Part shown: positions 24,408 through 33,701 of the stretch, piece by piece
How the letters are laid out: every line of letters starts with the position of its first letter
How positions within the stretch are numbered: the first letter of the stretch is position 1
Assembly (NCBI GenBank): GCA_016183815.1
Contig: JACPDW010000021.1
Location: forward strand, 1 to 64,000
Direction: 5' to 3'
Source of the DNA: Flavobacteriia bacterium
GTDB taxonomy: Bacteria; Bacteroidota; Bacteroidia; Flavobacteriales_D; Crocinitomicaceae
DNA length: 64,000 bases
Notes under the pieces: model-generated
The model's input: only the letters and a program-made list of their open reading frames with translations
The model's database searches: none
What the model was told of the DNA's origin: nothing
Translations under genes and position numbers: made by a program

Positions 24408-26180
24408 TTATTTAATTAAATGGAAAAAACCTTGACCACTCTGTTGTTCATCATTTAAACCCATGCCCTCATAGGTATAATAATAGATGCCATCTTGAGC
24501 AATTTTTTCATCTTTAGTTTTTCCATTCCATTTTTCATTCGTTAAATCTCCTTGATACATAAGGTTTCCCCAACGATTAAAAATATTAATTTCAAATGAC
24601 TTAAAATTTTTAGGATTCAAACTGAAGAATGAATTATAAGAATCGTCATTTGGTGTAAAAACATTTGGAAACTCGATGCTAATATTAGGAATAATTTCAA
24701 AAGACAACTTAAATGTATCTGAACAAATTGATTCATAAGCTATTAAACTAACTTCATAAGTTGTAAAATCGCTATAAATTGCTTCTTGATTACTATTATC
24801 TACTTGATTAAGTGTTTCACCATTCCCAAAATTCCAATCGAATGTACTTGCATTTTGACTTAAATTTTGAAATAGTAATGACTGGTTAATTGTCAAGTCA
24901 TTAGTAAGTAACTGAGCATTGGCAATTGGATTTTTTATCACTTTTAAAGAAACAAAACTGGTATCATAACAACCATCTTTTTCTCCAATAATTGTGTAAA
25001 CTTGAGTAGTTGTTGGATTTGCAGTTACAGTATCACCATTATTCGAAGATAACGAATTAGATGGAGACCAAACAAAATTATCAGCTCCGCTGACAATCAA
25101 TGTAGTAGCACTGTTTTCACAAATAGAATCGTTTTGAGTTAACATTGAAAAAGGTGTTTTTACAAAAACTTCTGCCGATATACTCGAACTACATCCAAAT
25201 TCATTAACGCCAGTAACATTATATGTTGTTGTTTGATTAGGTTTCACTAAAATAGAATCGCCTAAATCACTAATAATTGAACTTGGGTTTGACCATAAAT
25301 ACGAACTTGCTCCACTAACCTGAACAAGGGCAATATCGTTGGGGTCATTTTGACAAATTGAATCATTAACTACTGTTAATATTGGTAAAGGATGAACTGT
25401 AACTTGAACAGTATCGATTGAATGACATACTTTTTTAAAAGATATATCGTCTAAGGCAAAGTCATTCCCACTTTGTAAAGTATTTTGATTAACAATACAA
25501 ATTTCAGCTGAAACATTTAAGCCAGAGTCCCATTCTTCATAAAACTGTTGCCATTGACAACCTGAAACACTTGTGGAAAAAATATTACCAACTTGTATGT
25601 CATTAATTAAAAATTGCAGGTCAGATATTTCAGGTGCATTTAATACATTCATTGCCCAAGTTGAAAATTGATATGTTGAATTTGGATCAACATTAATCGT
25701 TTGACACCAGACTTTTGTTTGAGGTACACCTGAACCATTTGCAATAAAACTATTACCCGTTCCAGAAGTATGATCTTGACAAAATAAAAAATTGTTATGA
25801 ACATTTGAAGGTGAAGTTGAAATTGAGTATTGACCTTCATTACTAAGTAAACCCCAAGTACCTCCTGTTCCTAAAACGTATTGGCTAACAAAACCAACAT
25901 CTCCTTGTTCAAAGTCACCATTTACAACTAAATCTCCGCTTAACTCGCTTAAAGTTAATATTACTTCAGTTGTTTGATTGATTGTGATAGTTTGATTAAT
26001 TTCACCCGTTGACCAAATGAAATTAGGATAATTTATAGGTACATTTAAAACGACCTCTTCACCTTGACATAAACTTACGTCATTTCCTAGAAAATTAGAT
26101 ATAGGATTACATTGTGTTTGACCATTCTGATTAAATAAAAACACAAAAAATAAAATAAATATAAAATTCTTCTTTTTCAA
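24408..26180 (-). CDS. T9SS cargo with PKD-like and CHU_C domains
   Basis: 590 residues, read from a TTG start (MKKKNFIFILFFVFLFNQNG signal). Near residues 75-250 lies a carbohydrate-binding-like jelly roll (GDFEQGDVGF, FALDDISF). Then come short Ig-like modules opened by SICQNDPND and SICENSATTL, and a PKD-like module (FDWNFGNGETL, residues about 445-495). The last 90 residues form the CHU_C tail: PNVFTPNDDSYNSFF, IFNRWGNLMYQGD, GIYYYTYEGMG. CHU_C/type B tails mark T9SS export and cell-surface attachment. It lies between the PNGase F gene and the large cargo gene on the same strand. Confidence 0.85.
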   Translation of the reverse strand: MKKKNFIFILFFVFLFNQNGQTQCNPISNFLGNDVSLCQGEEVVLNVPINYPNFIWSTGEINQTITINQTTEVILTLSELSGDLVVNGDFEQGDVGFVSQYVLGTGGTWGLLSNEGQYSISTSPSNVHNNFLFCQDHTSGTGNSFIANGSGVPQTKVWCQTINVDPNSTYQFSTWAMNVLNAPEISDLQFLINDIQVGNIFSTSVSGCQWQQFYEEWDSGLNVSAEICIVNQNTLQSGNDFALDDISFKKVCHSIDTVQVTVHPLPILTVVNDSICQNDPNDIALVQVSGASSYLWSNPSSIISDLGDSILVKPNQTTTYNVTGVNEFGCSSSISAEVFVKTPFSMLTQNDSICENSATTLIVSGADNFVWSPSNSLSSNNGDTVTANPTTTQVYTIIGEKDGCYDTSFVSLKVIKNPIANAQLLTNDLTINQSLLFQNLSQNASTFDWNFGNGETLNQVDNSNQEAIYSDFTTYEVSLIAYESICSDTFKLSFEIIPNISIEFPNVFTPNDDSYNSFFSLNPKNFKSFEINIFNRWGNLMYQGDLTNEKWNGKTKDEKIAQDGIYYYTYEGMGLNDEQQSGQGFFHLIK

Positions 26181-26202
26181 AATAAATAATTTTTAAAATA
26201 AA

Positions 26203-26233
26203 AAATTGAGTCAACCATAAGCTGACTCAATTT
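26203..26233 (-). terminator. Intrinsic terminator after the 1045-residue cargo gene
   Basis: AAATTGAGTCA (26203-26213) pairs perfectly with TGACTCAATTT (26223-26233) around a 9-base loop, followed on the minus strand by a T-rich run. It lies directly after the stop at 26236. The core GAGTCA-N9-TGACTC is shared with the terminator at 21964. Confidence 0.8.
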
Positions 26234-26235
26234 AT

Positions 26236-29200
26236 TTAATGACGAATCATTAATTTTTGAAAATCTTGCTGAACCTTACCTAAACTAACTATGAAATATA
26301 GACCATTTGCAAGATTTTCTGTGCTTATTTCTATATGGTCACTAGAAATAATATTTTTTTCGTAATGAATTTTATTTCCCAAATTGTCAAGCAATAAGAA
26401 ATCCAAATTTGAGATATTGTTTCCAATTAAGTTAAGAGTGTTTGAAGCAGGATTAGGAAATAAAGAGATGATATCAGATGTAGAAATTTCTAATGTTTTG
26501 GTATCAATTATAGATTTATTACCATTAAAATCAAATTGTGATAAACGATAATAGTTTAGTCCATAGACAGGATTTTCATCTTCTAAAAAGTAATCTAATT
26601 TAGCGATAGAATTATCTGCTCCCTTTACTTTGCCCAAAAGTTCCCAATTTTTTCCATCAGCAGATTTATCAATTTGGAAATAGTCATTGTCTCTTTCAGA
26701 TTCCGTTGTCCATTTTAAATCTACTGTGTTTTTACTGTTCAGTTTAGCGTCAAATGAAATTAATGCAATAGGTAATGGAGTCGCGGGGTCAATAGAAGCT
26801 ATTGTTATAAATCTTGTTGCATTGTTTGGAATATGTGTTGTTGAAAGATTTGAAATCGTAATTGTTGGATTTGAATAAGTAAATACAATACCTGAACCAT
26901 CGCCATTGTAGAAACACGTTGTGCCTCCATTAGAAAAATCCCCATCGTTGTCCACTAATAATCTTAAATGAGATACATTTACTGACCCAGGAGCTCCACA
27001 AGCATCTAATTTTAGGTCCATATTATAATTTTGTGCCATGTTTGTTCTTGTTACACGCCACTCTCTTTCTAAACGACTGTATAAAGGACAACTTACTAAA
27101 TCAGGTGAAGGTACTTCAGCATTTGATAATGCAGTGGCACACAATTGACCAGTATTTGATCCCATAACGACATAAGAAATATCTGAAGCAAAAACGCCAG
27201 TATTTGCAGCATTAGTACCGACAAGAGTACTTAAATAAATTCTAACTAAATCATCGTCTTGATGAGATTGTTTTTGATTTAAAGCTTCAACATCATCACG
27301 TCCAATTCCAATTATATTATTATTATATGGTGCTGAAGTGTTAAAAATAGTAACACCAGATGTGCTTAAATAATTTGTAGATAAAGTTACTCCATATTTT
27401 ACTGCTAAATAACTATGAATTTTTTGTCTATCAGTAGCTGTTGTTACTTGTGAATAACCAATAATTTCAGCTGCTGGCCCTTTCCAATCTCTGAAATGAC
27501 CAAAAAATCCACCTCCATCATCAATTTGACCACCTAAAAGCCTGTTAATTCCAGTATTTCCACCTGTTTGGCAATTTGCTGACAATATGTGTTTTGTAGA
27601 ACTATGTAATGAATTATAAGTTAAATTTGTGCCGTTTCTTTGCCACGTAGGTGCAGGTGCTCCAGTTCCAAAATCTGTTGGATCATAAGCACTTTCATGT
27701 AAACCAGCATTTCCAGCATTGTCTAATCCGTGTAAACTTCCATTCACTGGGCCAGCAGAATAAGTTATCCCTTCAACAACACCTACATGTGTGTTTTTTC
27801 TAGTTAAATCTGTTAAATGAAATGTAAAAAATAGAGTTGTAAAATTAAGACCATCAATATCATTATAACCAGAAAATTTTAAAAATTGTCTATTAGCAGC
27901 AGCTCCATTTGGTAAAGTGCCTACAGGTGCAGTAAAATCGACATAAGGATTATAATTATAAGAGGTTGAAATCGAATTTAAATTTGGAGCTCCATTGACC
28001 AGAATTGGAATGCCACTCGAATTTTGATTAGTCCATCCAGTTATAGGTGCAGCACCAACTACACCACTATTTGCTTTTAGCCAAGTTTCTAAACCTGCAT
28101 AAACTCCTCCAGGTGCAGTGCAAATTGTAATAGTTCTTGTCCCAGCTGGACTAGTAGTGGTAGGAATCCTATTTACAGCAGATAAAGTAAATTGAGGAAT
28201 TGTAGCATCAACTGTATTACCAACTATACCTGTATTATTTAAATCATAGACTAACCAAAAATAATTGGTTCCATTGCTTAAATTTTGAGCACCATTAATG
28301 TTATATGTACCAGCTGCAGGTACTGCAGATCCAAATAAAGTTGTAGTAGCAAAAACATTTGAAGTTCCAGTATAATAAACTTTTGTTGCAGATGCATTAC
28401 CAAAAACAGCTGTACCACCAAATTGTGTTTGAATTTGAGTTAAAGACAATGGTGAGGTTACCCCTGTAGTAATTATTTCTAAACAAACAACCTGTGCATT
28501 TGATGAACAATTAACTACGTTAGCTATAGATGATTGTGTTACTGTAGAAGATGTATATGCCATAGGAGGAGGGCAATTTCCATTTCCTGTTGTTCCCCCT
28601 GAATTAACTGTACCAGCAACAGGATCATGAGATGCTATTATTGATATTGAACCGCCATCTAAAACTTCAGCTCTCATTTCAGTTGGAAAAGTTCCACCAG
28701 CTGTTTCATAAACACGAATTAAATCACCAGTAGATGCATTAAATGTAAGGTCTGAAGGCCCACTACCACCACCTAAAGTTACATTTGTTAATACATCAAC
28801 ACCATTAACTGATACACTAACTGTACCACCATTCCAGCCGTCGCCCCAAGTATCTGTCATTCTTAAAATATGCGTACAAGCACAACTCACTGCTGAAACA
28901 AAATTTGCCACAACTGTTCCATTTGCAAAACCTACAATTGTTTCTGAACTTGCCGTTTTAGTGGCACTTTGAGTTGCTGCTCCAGTTATTGCTCTAACCT
29001 GTATTCCACTTATAGTTATTACATCATCACCGTTCGTTCTGTTTGCTTGACTACTTCTATAAGTAACAGTAATAGTTGTAGCTGTTATTACAACAGAAAT
29101 AGTAGTAATATCAGCACCGTTTGAAGAAACAGCACCTGTTCCTGCATTATATTGAAAATTAGCTGGAGCGGTTAAAGTAAAAGTATAATCAGTATTTGAT

Positions 29201-29373
29201 GCAGTTATTGGAAAATCATTAAGAGCCCCTTCATCAACTACAATATTTCCTAAATTTGAATAAGCACTTGGAAAAACACAGGTATTTATGTTCAAATTAG
29301 GAGCAGTAATATTTATATTTGAATAAACAGTAAACGTAAAAAACACAAAAACAAAAAAATATAACTTTTTCAT
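26236..29373 (-). CDS. Very large T9SS cargo protein, type A tail
   Basis: 1045 residues. Signal peptide, then an Ig-like region (FPITASNTDYTFTLTAPANF), a small beta domain (DTWGDGWNGGTVSVSVNG), a region like the BNR-associated N-terminal module (VVCLEIITTGVTSPLSLTQI), and a long laminin/ConA-like part opening with GLETWLKANSGV (residues about 420-690). Then come SNAEVPSP and LKLDACGAPGSVNVSHLRLL, the module PLPIALISFDAKLN with ERDNDYFQIDKSADG and YYRLSQFDFNG, and the sorting tail ending KVQQDFQKLMIRH. The binding target is unknown. A shorter truncated copy lies at 21996. This is the intact parent of the pair. Confidence 0.85.
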   Translation of the reverse strand: MKKLYFFVFVFFTFTVYSNINITAPNLNINTCVFPSAYSNLGNIVVDEGALNDFPITASNTDYTFTLTAPANFQYNAGTGAVSSNGADITTISVVITATTITVTYRSSQANRTNGDDVITISGIQVRAITGAATQSATKTASSETIVGFANGTVVANFVSAVSCACTHILRMTDTWGDGWNGGTVSVSVNGVDVLTNVTLGGGSGPSDLTFNASTGDLIRVYETAGGTFPTEMRAEVLDGGSISIIASHDPVAGTVNSGGTTGNGNCPPPMAYTSSTVTQSSIANVVNCSSNAQVVCLEIITTGVTSPLSLTQIQTQFGGTAVFGNASATKVYYTGTSNVFATTTLFGSAVPAAGTYNINGAQNLSNGTNYFWLVYDLNNTGIVGNTVDATIPQFTLSAVNRIPTTTSPAGTRTITICTAPGGVYAGLETWLKANSGVVGAAPITGWTNQNSSGIPILVNGAPNLNSISTSYNYNPYVDFTAPVGTLPNGAAANRQFLKFSGYNDIDGLNFTTLFFTFHLTDLTRKNTHVGVVEGITYSAGPVNGSLHGLDNAGNAGLHESAYDPTDFGTGAPAPTWQRNGTNLTYNSLHSSTKHILSANCQTGGNTGINRLLGGQIDDGGGFFGHFRDWKGPAAEIIGYSQVTTATDRQKIHSYLAVKYGVTLSTNYLSTSGVTIFNTSAPYNNNIIGIGRDDVEALNQKQSHQDDDLVRIYLSTLVGTNAANTGVFASDISYVVMGSNTGQLCATALSNAEVPSPDLVSCPLYSRLEREWRVTRTNMAQNYNMDLKLDACGAPGSVNVSHLRLLVDNDGDFSNGGTTCFYNGDGSGIVFTYSNPTITISNLSTTHIPNNATRFITIASIDPATPLPIALISFDAKLNSKNTVDLKWTTESERDNDYFQIDKSADGKNWELLGKVKGADNSIAKLDYFLEDENPVYGLNYYRLSQFDFNGNKSIIDTKTLEISTSDIISLFPNPASNTLNLIGNNISNLDFLLLDNLGNKIHYEKNIISSDHIEISTENLANGLYFIVSLGKVQQDFQKLMIRH

Positions 29374-29577
29374 AGAATTTATTAATTTTAAGTAAAATTC
29401 CTTAAAAAATTATACTAAATCGTTATATTATTGTTAATATTTGTTATCTTATTTGTAAATAAATGATGAAATATGTTATTTCTAATAATGTTAAATAATT
29501 GAATAATAATATAATATATAAATTATAGTGTTAATTTATTATATTGTTAATATTGATTTAATTATTATTTAAAAATA

Positions 29578-31305
29578 TCAAATAGATTTTAAATAGTCGT
29601 TTAAATTAGTTTCATTTTTTAACCCTAATTTATTTTTAATTTTGGTTTTATAGACTCTAATTGTACCTGAGGTCATGTCCGTTAATGAAGCAATTTCTTT
29701 AGAATTTAACTCCATTCTAAAATACAAACAAAAATTTATTTCATGTTCACTTAAATTAGGATGTTTTTCTTTTATATTTAAAATAAATTTTGTATTTTCT
29801 TCATCTGTTTCATGATTAATTTCATTATTCTTTTTGTCAATTTGAAGAAGATTTTTGATATTTAATTGAAGTTCTCTTAATACACTTTCTATGTCCACAT
29901 TTCTACGTTTTTTAATTTCATTGATTTTCATTAAAAATGCTTTTTCAGTTTCTTTTTTTAGATTTAAATTCAAAGATAAATTGGTGATTTTTTCTTGTTT
30001 TAGTTTAACTTCTTTTTCTAAAATCATTCGTTGTTTAATTTCCAATTCGTCTTTTTGCTTTTGAATTAAATTGTTTTTGTAATTCCTTCTATTTCTTTGA
30101 AAATATAATAAAATAAATATGAATGTAACTAATGAAAATAAAATAGACAAAAAGAGGGTTGTTTTTTGTTTGTCTTTTATAATTGAATCAACTAGCTTTT
30201 GTTTAGTTTTGTATTGATTTGTGAGGTGTTTAATTTCTTGTGCGTATAATAAATTGTTTATGTTTTTAGACTTAATTAAGATAGAATCAGAAATTAACTT
30301 TTTAAGTTTAATTAAGTCAGCGGATAAATATTTTATTTGTTGATAATCATTATTTGAAAAATAATAACAGTACAAAATTTCTTTAAGATTATATTTAGTT
30401 TCTAACGAATGTAGATTTTTTTCAAGAATATTTACTGTTTGAATAAAATTTTGTATCTTTTTTGTATTATTTTCTTTAGTATATATTTCAATCAATTCTT
30501 GAATAGGTTTATGAACATTGTTTAGTTCTAAATTATTTGTAATGTAGTAGTTGACTTCTTTCTCAAGATAAAATTTCGCTAAATCAATTTTATTTAATAA
30601 ATGAAAATTTGATCCTAGATTTCCTTCAACTATAACTTTAAAAAGTTCGTCATTTTTATTTTTATTTTTTATTTTTTTGATATAATATAATGAACGATAG
30701 ATATATGAATTTGAAGCATAATAATCCCCAATTTTAGCTTTACATAAACTGATATTGTTTAACATAGAAGAAATAAACAGTTTATTTTCTTTATTAATGT
30801 TATATTTTAGAGCTTTAGAATAATTTTGAAAAGCTTCTTCGTATTGTCCGCTGTTATAAGATATTGATGCCTTTAAAGAATAAATAAGTTTTGTAAGTTC
30901 AGAAACTTTGTGTTTTTTTGATATATATAAAGCGTTAATAGCATATTTTTTTGAAATTTCATAGGATTTTAGAAAATTGAGAATAGAACCTAAATGATAA
31001 TTTGAATAAATGGAAATTAAATAATCTTTTTCTCTAGAGTTTTCTATTATCCATAACAATTTTTGAATTCGAAGATTGACATTTCCATCATGGTCTGCTA
31101 TGAAAGATTCGATATATTTGATATTTAATAGTATGCTATGGTCAGGATTTTTTAGATATTCGCTTTTTTCTACTTTTAATATATCCTCTAAGTGATTTTT
31201 TGTATATGTATTATCAAAAATAATGGAATTTAACTCTTCAAAACTTTTTGATGAAACCTGAAAAAAGTTAAAAAATAAAAATAATAAAAAGAAAAATTTA
31301 TTCAA
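29578..31305 (-). CDS. Membrane-anchored TPR protein with C-terminal LuxR-type HTH
   Basis: 575 residues from a TTG at 31305; a longer frame from a TTG at 31326 begins inside a promoter-like TAAGTTTG (31324-31331), so I prefer the later start. A signal or membrane segment leads, then TPR-like helices (for example SGQYEEAFQNYSKALKY, residues about 165-180), a membrane helix (TTLFLSILFSLVTFIFILLY, near 390), a coiled coil (RNNRNYKNNLIQKQ region on), and a LuxR/GerE-like HTH at the end (LNSKEIASLTDMTSGTIRVY, IKNKLGLKN). This is a Bacteroidota family of membrane-linked regulators, with TPRs probably in the periplasm. The signal sensed is unknown. Neighbours are a cargo gene and an aminopeptidase. 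Confidence 0.75.
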   Translation of the reverse strand: MNKFFFLLFLFFNFFQVSSKSFEELNSIIFDNTYTKNHLEDILKVEKSEYLKNPDHSILLNIKYIESFIADHDGNVNLRIQKLLWIIENSREKDYLISIYSNYHLGSILNFLKSYEISKKYAINALYISKKHKVSELTKLIYSLKASISYNSGQYEEAFQNYSKALKYNINKENKLFISSMLNNISLCKAKIGDYYASNSYIYRSLYYIKKIKNKNKNDELFKVIVEGNLGSNFHLLNKIDLAKFYLEKEVNYYITNNLELNNVHKPIQELIEIYTKENNTKKIQNFIQTVNILEKNLHSLETKYNLKEILYCYYFSNNDYQQIKYLSADLIKLKKLISDSILIKSKNINNLLYAQEIKHLTNQYKTKQKLVDSIIKDKQKTTLFLSILFSLVTFIFILLYFQRNRRNYKNNLIQKQKDELEIKQRMILEKEVKLKQEKITNLSLNLNLKKETEKAFLMKINEIKKRRNVDIESVLRELQLNIKNLLQIDKKNNEINHETDEENTKFILNIKEKHPNLSEHEINFCLYFRMELNSKEIASLTDMTSGTIRVYKTKIKNKLGLKNETNLNDYLKSI

Positions 31306-31502
31306 AATGGATTTTTTTAAAAACAAACTTAATTAAATTAAAGTGAATTTTTTAAAAAAAGTATATTATTTAATTTGTATCAATTGTGTTTCGTTTTAAA
31401 ATCAATGAATTGAATAATGAAATTTTAATTATTGTTAATAATACTGGTTATCACAATTTAAATTTCATTTGAGTTAAAAATATTGCTTAAAATTAAATTT
31501 TG

Positions 31503-33410
31503 TTATAAGCTGTAATTTAACAACTCATCCATTGTTTTTTGAGATACGGAATGGTAATTTTTTCTGGCGTTGCTATAGACTTTTTTAGCAAATTTCAAAT
31601 TTTCTTTGTCTTTTGAAAGTGTTTTGTAAATAGGTAACAAAAATTTTCTTCTTCCTACTTTATTTAAAAATTGTTCAATTTCTGGTCTTACATCAGTATA
31701 GCCAGCGTTAATAGACAAAACAAACCATTCAGTCATGATTTCTGAATTACCACAAGATTTAAAACCAAGTTTATCGTCTAATAACTTTAATTTTTCAACC
31801 GATAAGTCCCTAGGTAATTTTCTAATAAAAGCTTGCCATTCTTGAGTAATGTAAGTTTCTCTTTTTATTTTACTGCCTTTGCCTTTAAAAATATCTTTTC
31901 CATTTGCGAACTCTTCAGACAATTTTTGAACGTACTCAAAACGTGGAGATTTTATTTTAACACAATTTTTTGGTAGTCCATTTCCATACAACCATTCTTT
32001 GGTATCGAATTTAATGTGATTTGGTTTTAACAAGTTTTCAATTAAATAGTTTTCGAACATTTCACTGGTTAAAGTTTGAAATTTGTACTCTTTGAAATAA
32101 TTTTTCATAAAATCATCAAACTTTTTTCTACCAGCTAATTCTTCAACTGTTTTTAAAAAAAATGCCCCTTTAACATAAGCTATTTGAGTCATTCCTTCGT
32201 CAGGATCTCTGCCATTTAAGGCAAGTTTAAGATAGGTGTCTTCAGGATGGTCACTTTCTTGAATTTCTTTTATTTCCACTTCTAACTCTTGAAATTCTAT
32301 TAAAGCAAGAATGTCTGCCACTTCTTTCCCATAAATTTTTTCCATAATACGATTTTCAAAATAAACCGTAAACCCTTCGTTTAACCAAAAATCGTCCCAT
32401 GTGGCATTGGTAACCAAATTTCCTGACCAAGAATGTGCTAGTTCGTGGGCAACAACAGTAATTAAACTACGGTCTCCAGTGATTAAAGTAGGATTGGCAA
32501 AAGTTAAACGTGGATTTTCCATTCCACCAAAAGGAAAAGAGTAGGGAAGTACTATCACATCGTATTTATCCCATTCGTATTTTCCATAAAGTTCTTCTGC
32601 GGCACTCATCATTTTTTTAAGGTCTTGAAATTCCCAAGCAACTTCATCAATCATTGTTGGTTCAGTATATACTCCGCAATTTTTACCAATTTTTCTGTAG
32701 CTCAAATTCCCAACAGCTAAAGCTATCAAATAAACTGGAATTGGTTGTTTCATTTCGAAATGATAAATTCCACTGTCATTTTTTTGAGTTGGATTATTAG
32801 CACTCATCAATGCCATTAACTCTTTTGGAACTTTAACGTCAGCTGAATAAGTAATTCTATTTTGAGGACTGTCTTGAGTTGGAATCCAGGTGCGTGTTAA
32901 AATAGCTTGACCTTGAGTATATAAATAGGGATATTTTTTACTGTCTGTTAAATGTGGATCTAACCAATCTAAAGCATCAGATTTTTCAGTAGTTTTATAG
33001 TAAATATTAATGTCAGTCACTAAACTGTCCACTTTTATACTTAAAGGGGCTCCAATAATTGGATCTTCTTGTCCAATAACGTAATCTGTATTTTTTTCAT
33101 TTCCTTTAACACCAGTGGTTACTCTAATAATTTCTATACCTTTCAAATCAAAAACAGCAGTGTCTGTACCGTTGTTTTTCATGTGATGGCGAGCAGTTCC
33201 ATAAATGGTTTTACTATTGAAATCTATTTCTAAATCAAGGTGTAAATGTTTCGTGAAAATTTCATGTACATTGGAATAGCTGTGGGCATCTCTAACCTTT
33301 TGATTAATAATGACTTGATTGGATTCTTTTTCGTTCTCTAATGCTTCATTACTTCCACATGAAGTGAAAATTAATAAGAGGAGTATAATAGGGCTATATA
33401 ATTTTATCAT
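31503..33410 (-). CDS. M1-family metallo-aminopeptidase lipoprotein
   Basis: 635 residues. The N-terminus carries a lipobox with Cys18 (LIFTSCGS), so it is membrane-attached. The M1 motifs are intact: GGMEN (residues 295-299) and HELAHSWSGN with H322, E323, H326, and the zinc Glu E345 in FWLNEGFTVYFE. After the catalytic domain comes a helical C-terminal domain as in leukotriene A4 hydrolase/aminopeptidase B-type members. The length fits that subgroup. It trims peptides from the N-terminus, here in the periplasm or at the envelope. It is divergent from the MltF gene. Confidence 0.93.
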   Translation of the reverse strand: MIKLYSPIILLLLIFTSCGSNEALENEKESNQVIINQKVRDAHSYSNVHEIFTKHLHLDLEIDFNSKTIYGTARHHMKNNGTDTAVFDLKGIEIIRVTTGVKGNEKNTDYVIGQEDPIIGAPLSIKVDSLVTDINIYYKTTEKSDALDWLDPHLTDSKKYPYLYTQGQAILTRTWIPTQDSPQNRITYSADVKVPKELMALMSANNPTQKNDSGIYHFEMKQPIPVYLIALAVGNLSYRKIGKNCGVYTEPTMIDEVAWEFQDLKKMMSAAEELYGKYEWDKYDVIVLPYSFPFGGMENPRLTFANPTLITGDRSLITVVAHELAHSWSGNLVTNATWDDFWLNEGFTVYFENRIMEKIYGKEVADILALIEFQELEVEIKEIQESDHPEDTYLKLALNGRDPDEGMTQIAYVKGAFFLKTVEELAGRKKFDDFMKNYFKEYKFQTLTSEMFENYLIENLLKPNHIKFDTKEWLYGNGLPKNCVKIKSPRFEYVQKLSEEFANGKDIFKGKGSKIKRETYITQEWQAFIRKLPRDLSVEKLKLLDDKLGFKSCGNSEIMTEWFVLSINAGYTDVRPEIEQFLNKVGRRKFLLPIYKTLSKDKENLKFAKKVYSNARKNYHSVSQKTMDELLNYSL

Positions 33411-33701
33411 TTTCTGGTTTTGATGTGCAAAAGTACGATTTATATTTTTACGTAAAACTATTTTTAGATAAAGAATTTATTTCATACGACAAAGTGAAAT
33501 ATATCATTGAGTATAAACGTTTTTAATATCTTATTTCAAATTTTTGACTGAGGTAAATAAATGGAAGTAATTATATTTTCTTAGTTAATTTTTATTACAT
33601 CTTTAATTATTTTTTTTATATTTACATTGTCAAGTGTAAAAAAAAATGATTTTTTAGCAATAAATCTGATTATAATCAAAGTGAACAGACAGTATAAATC
33701 T

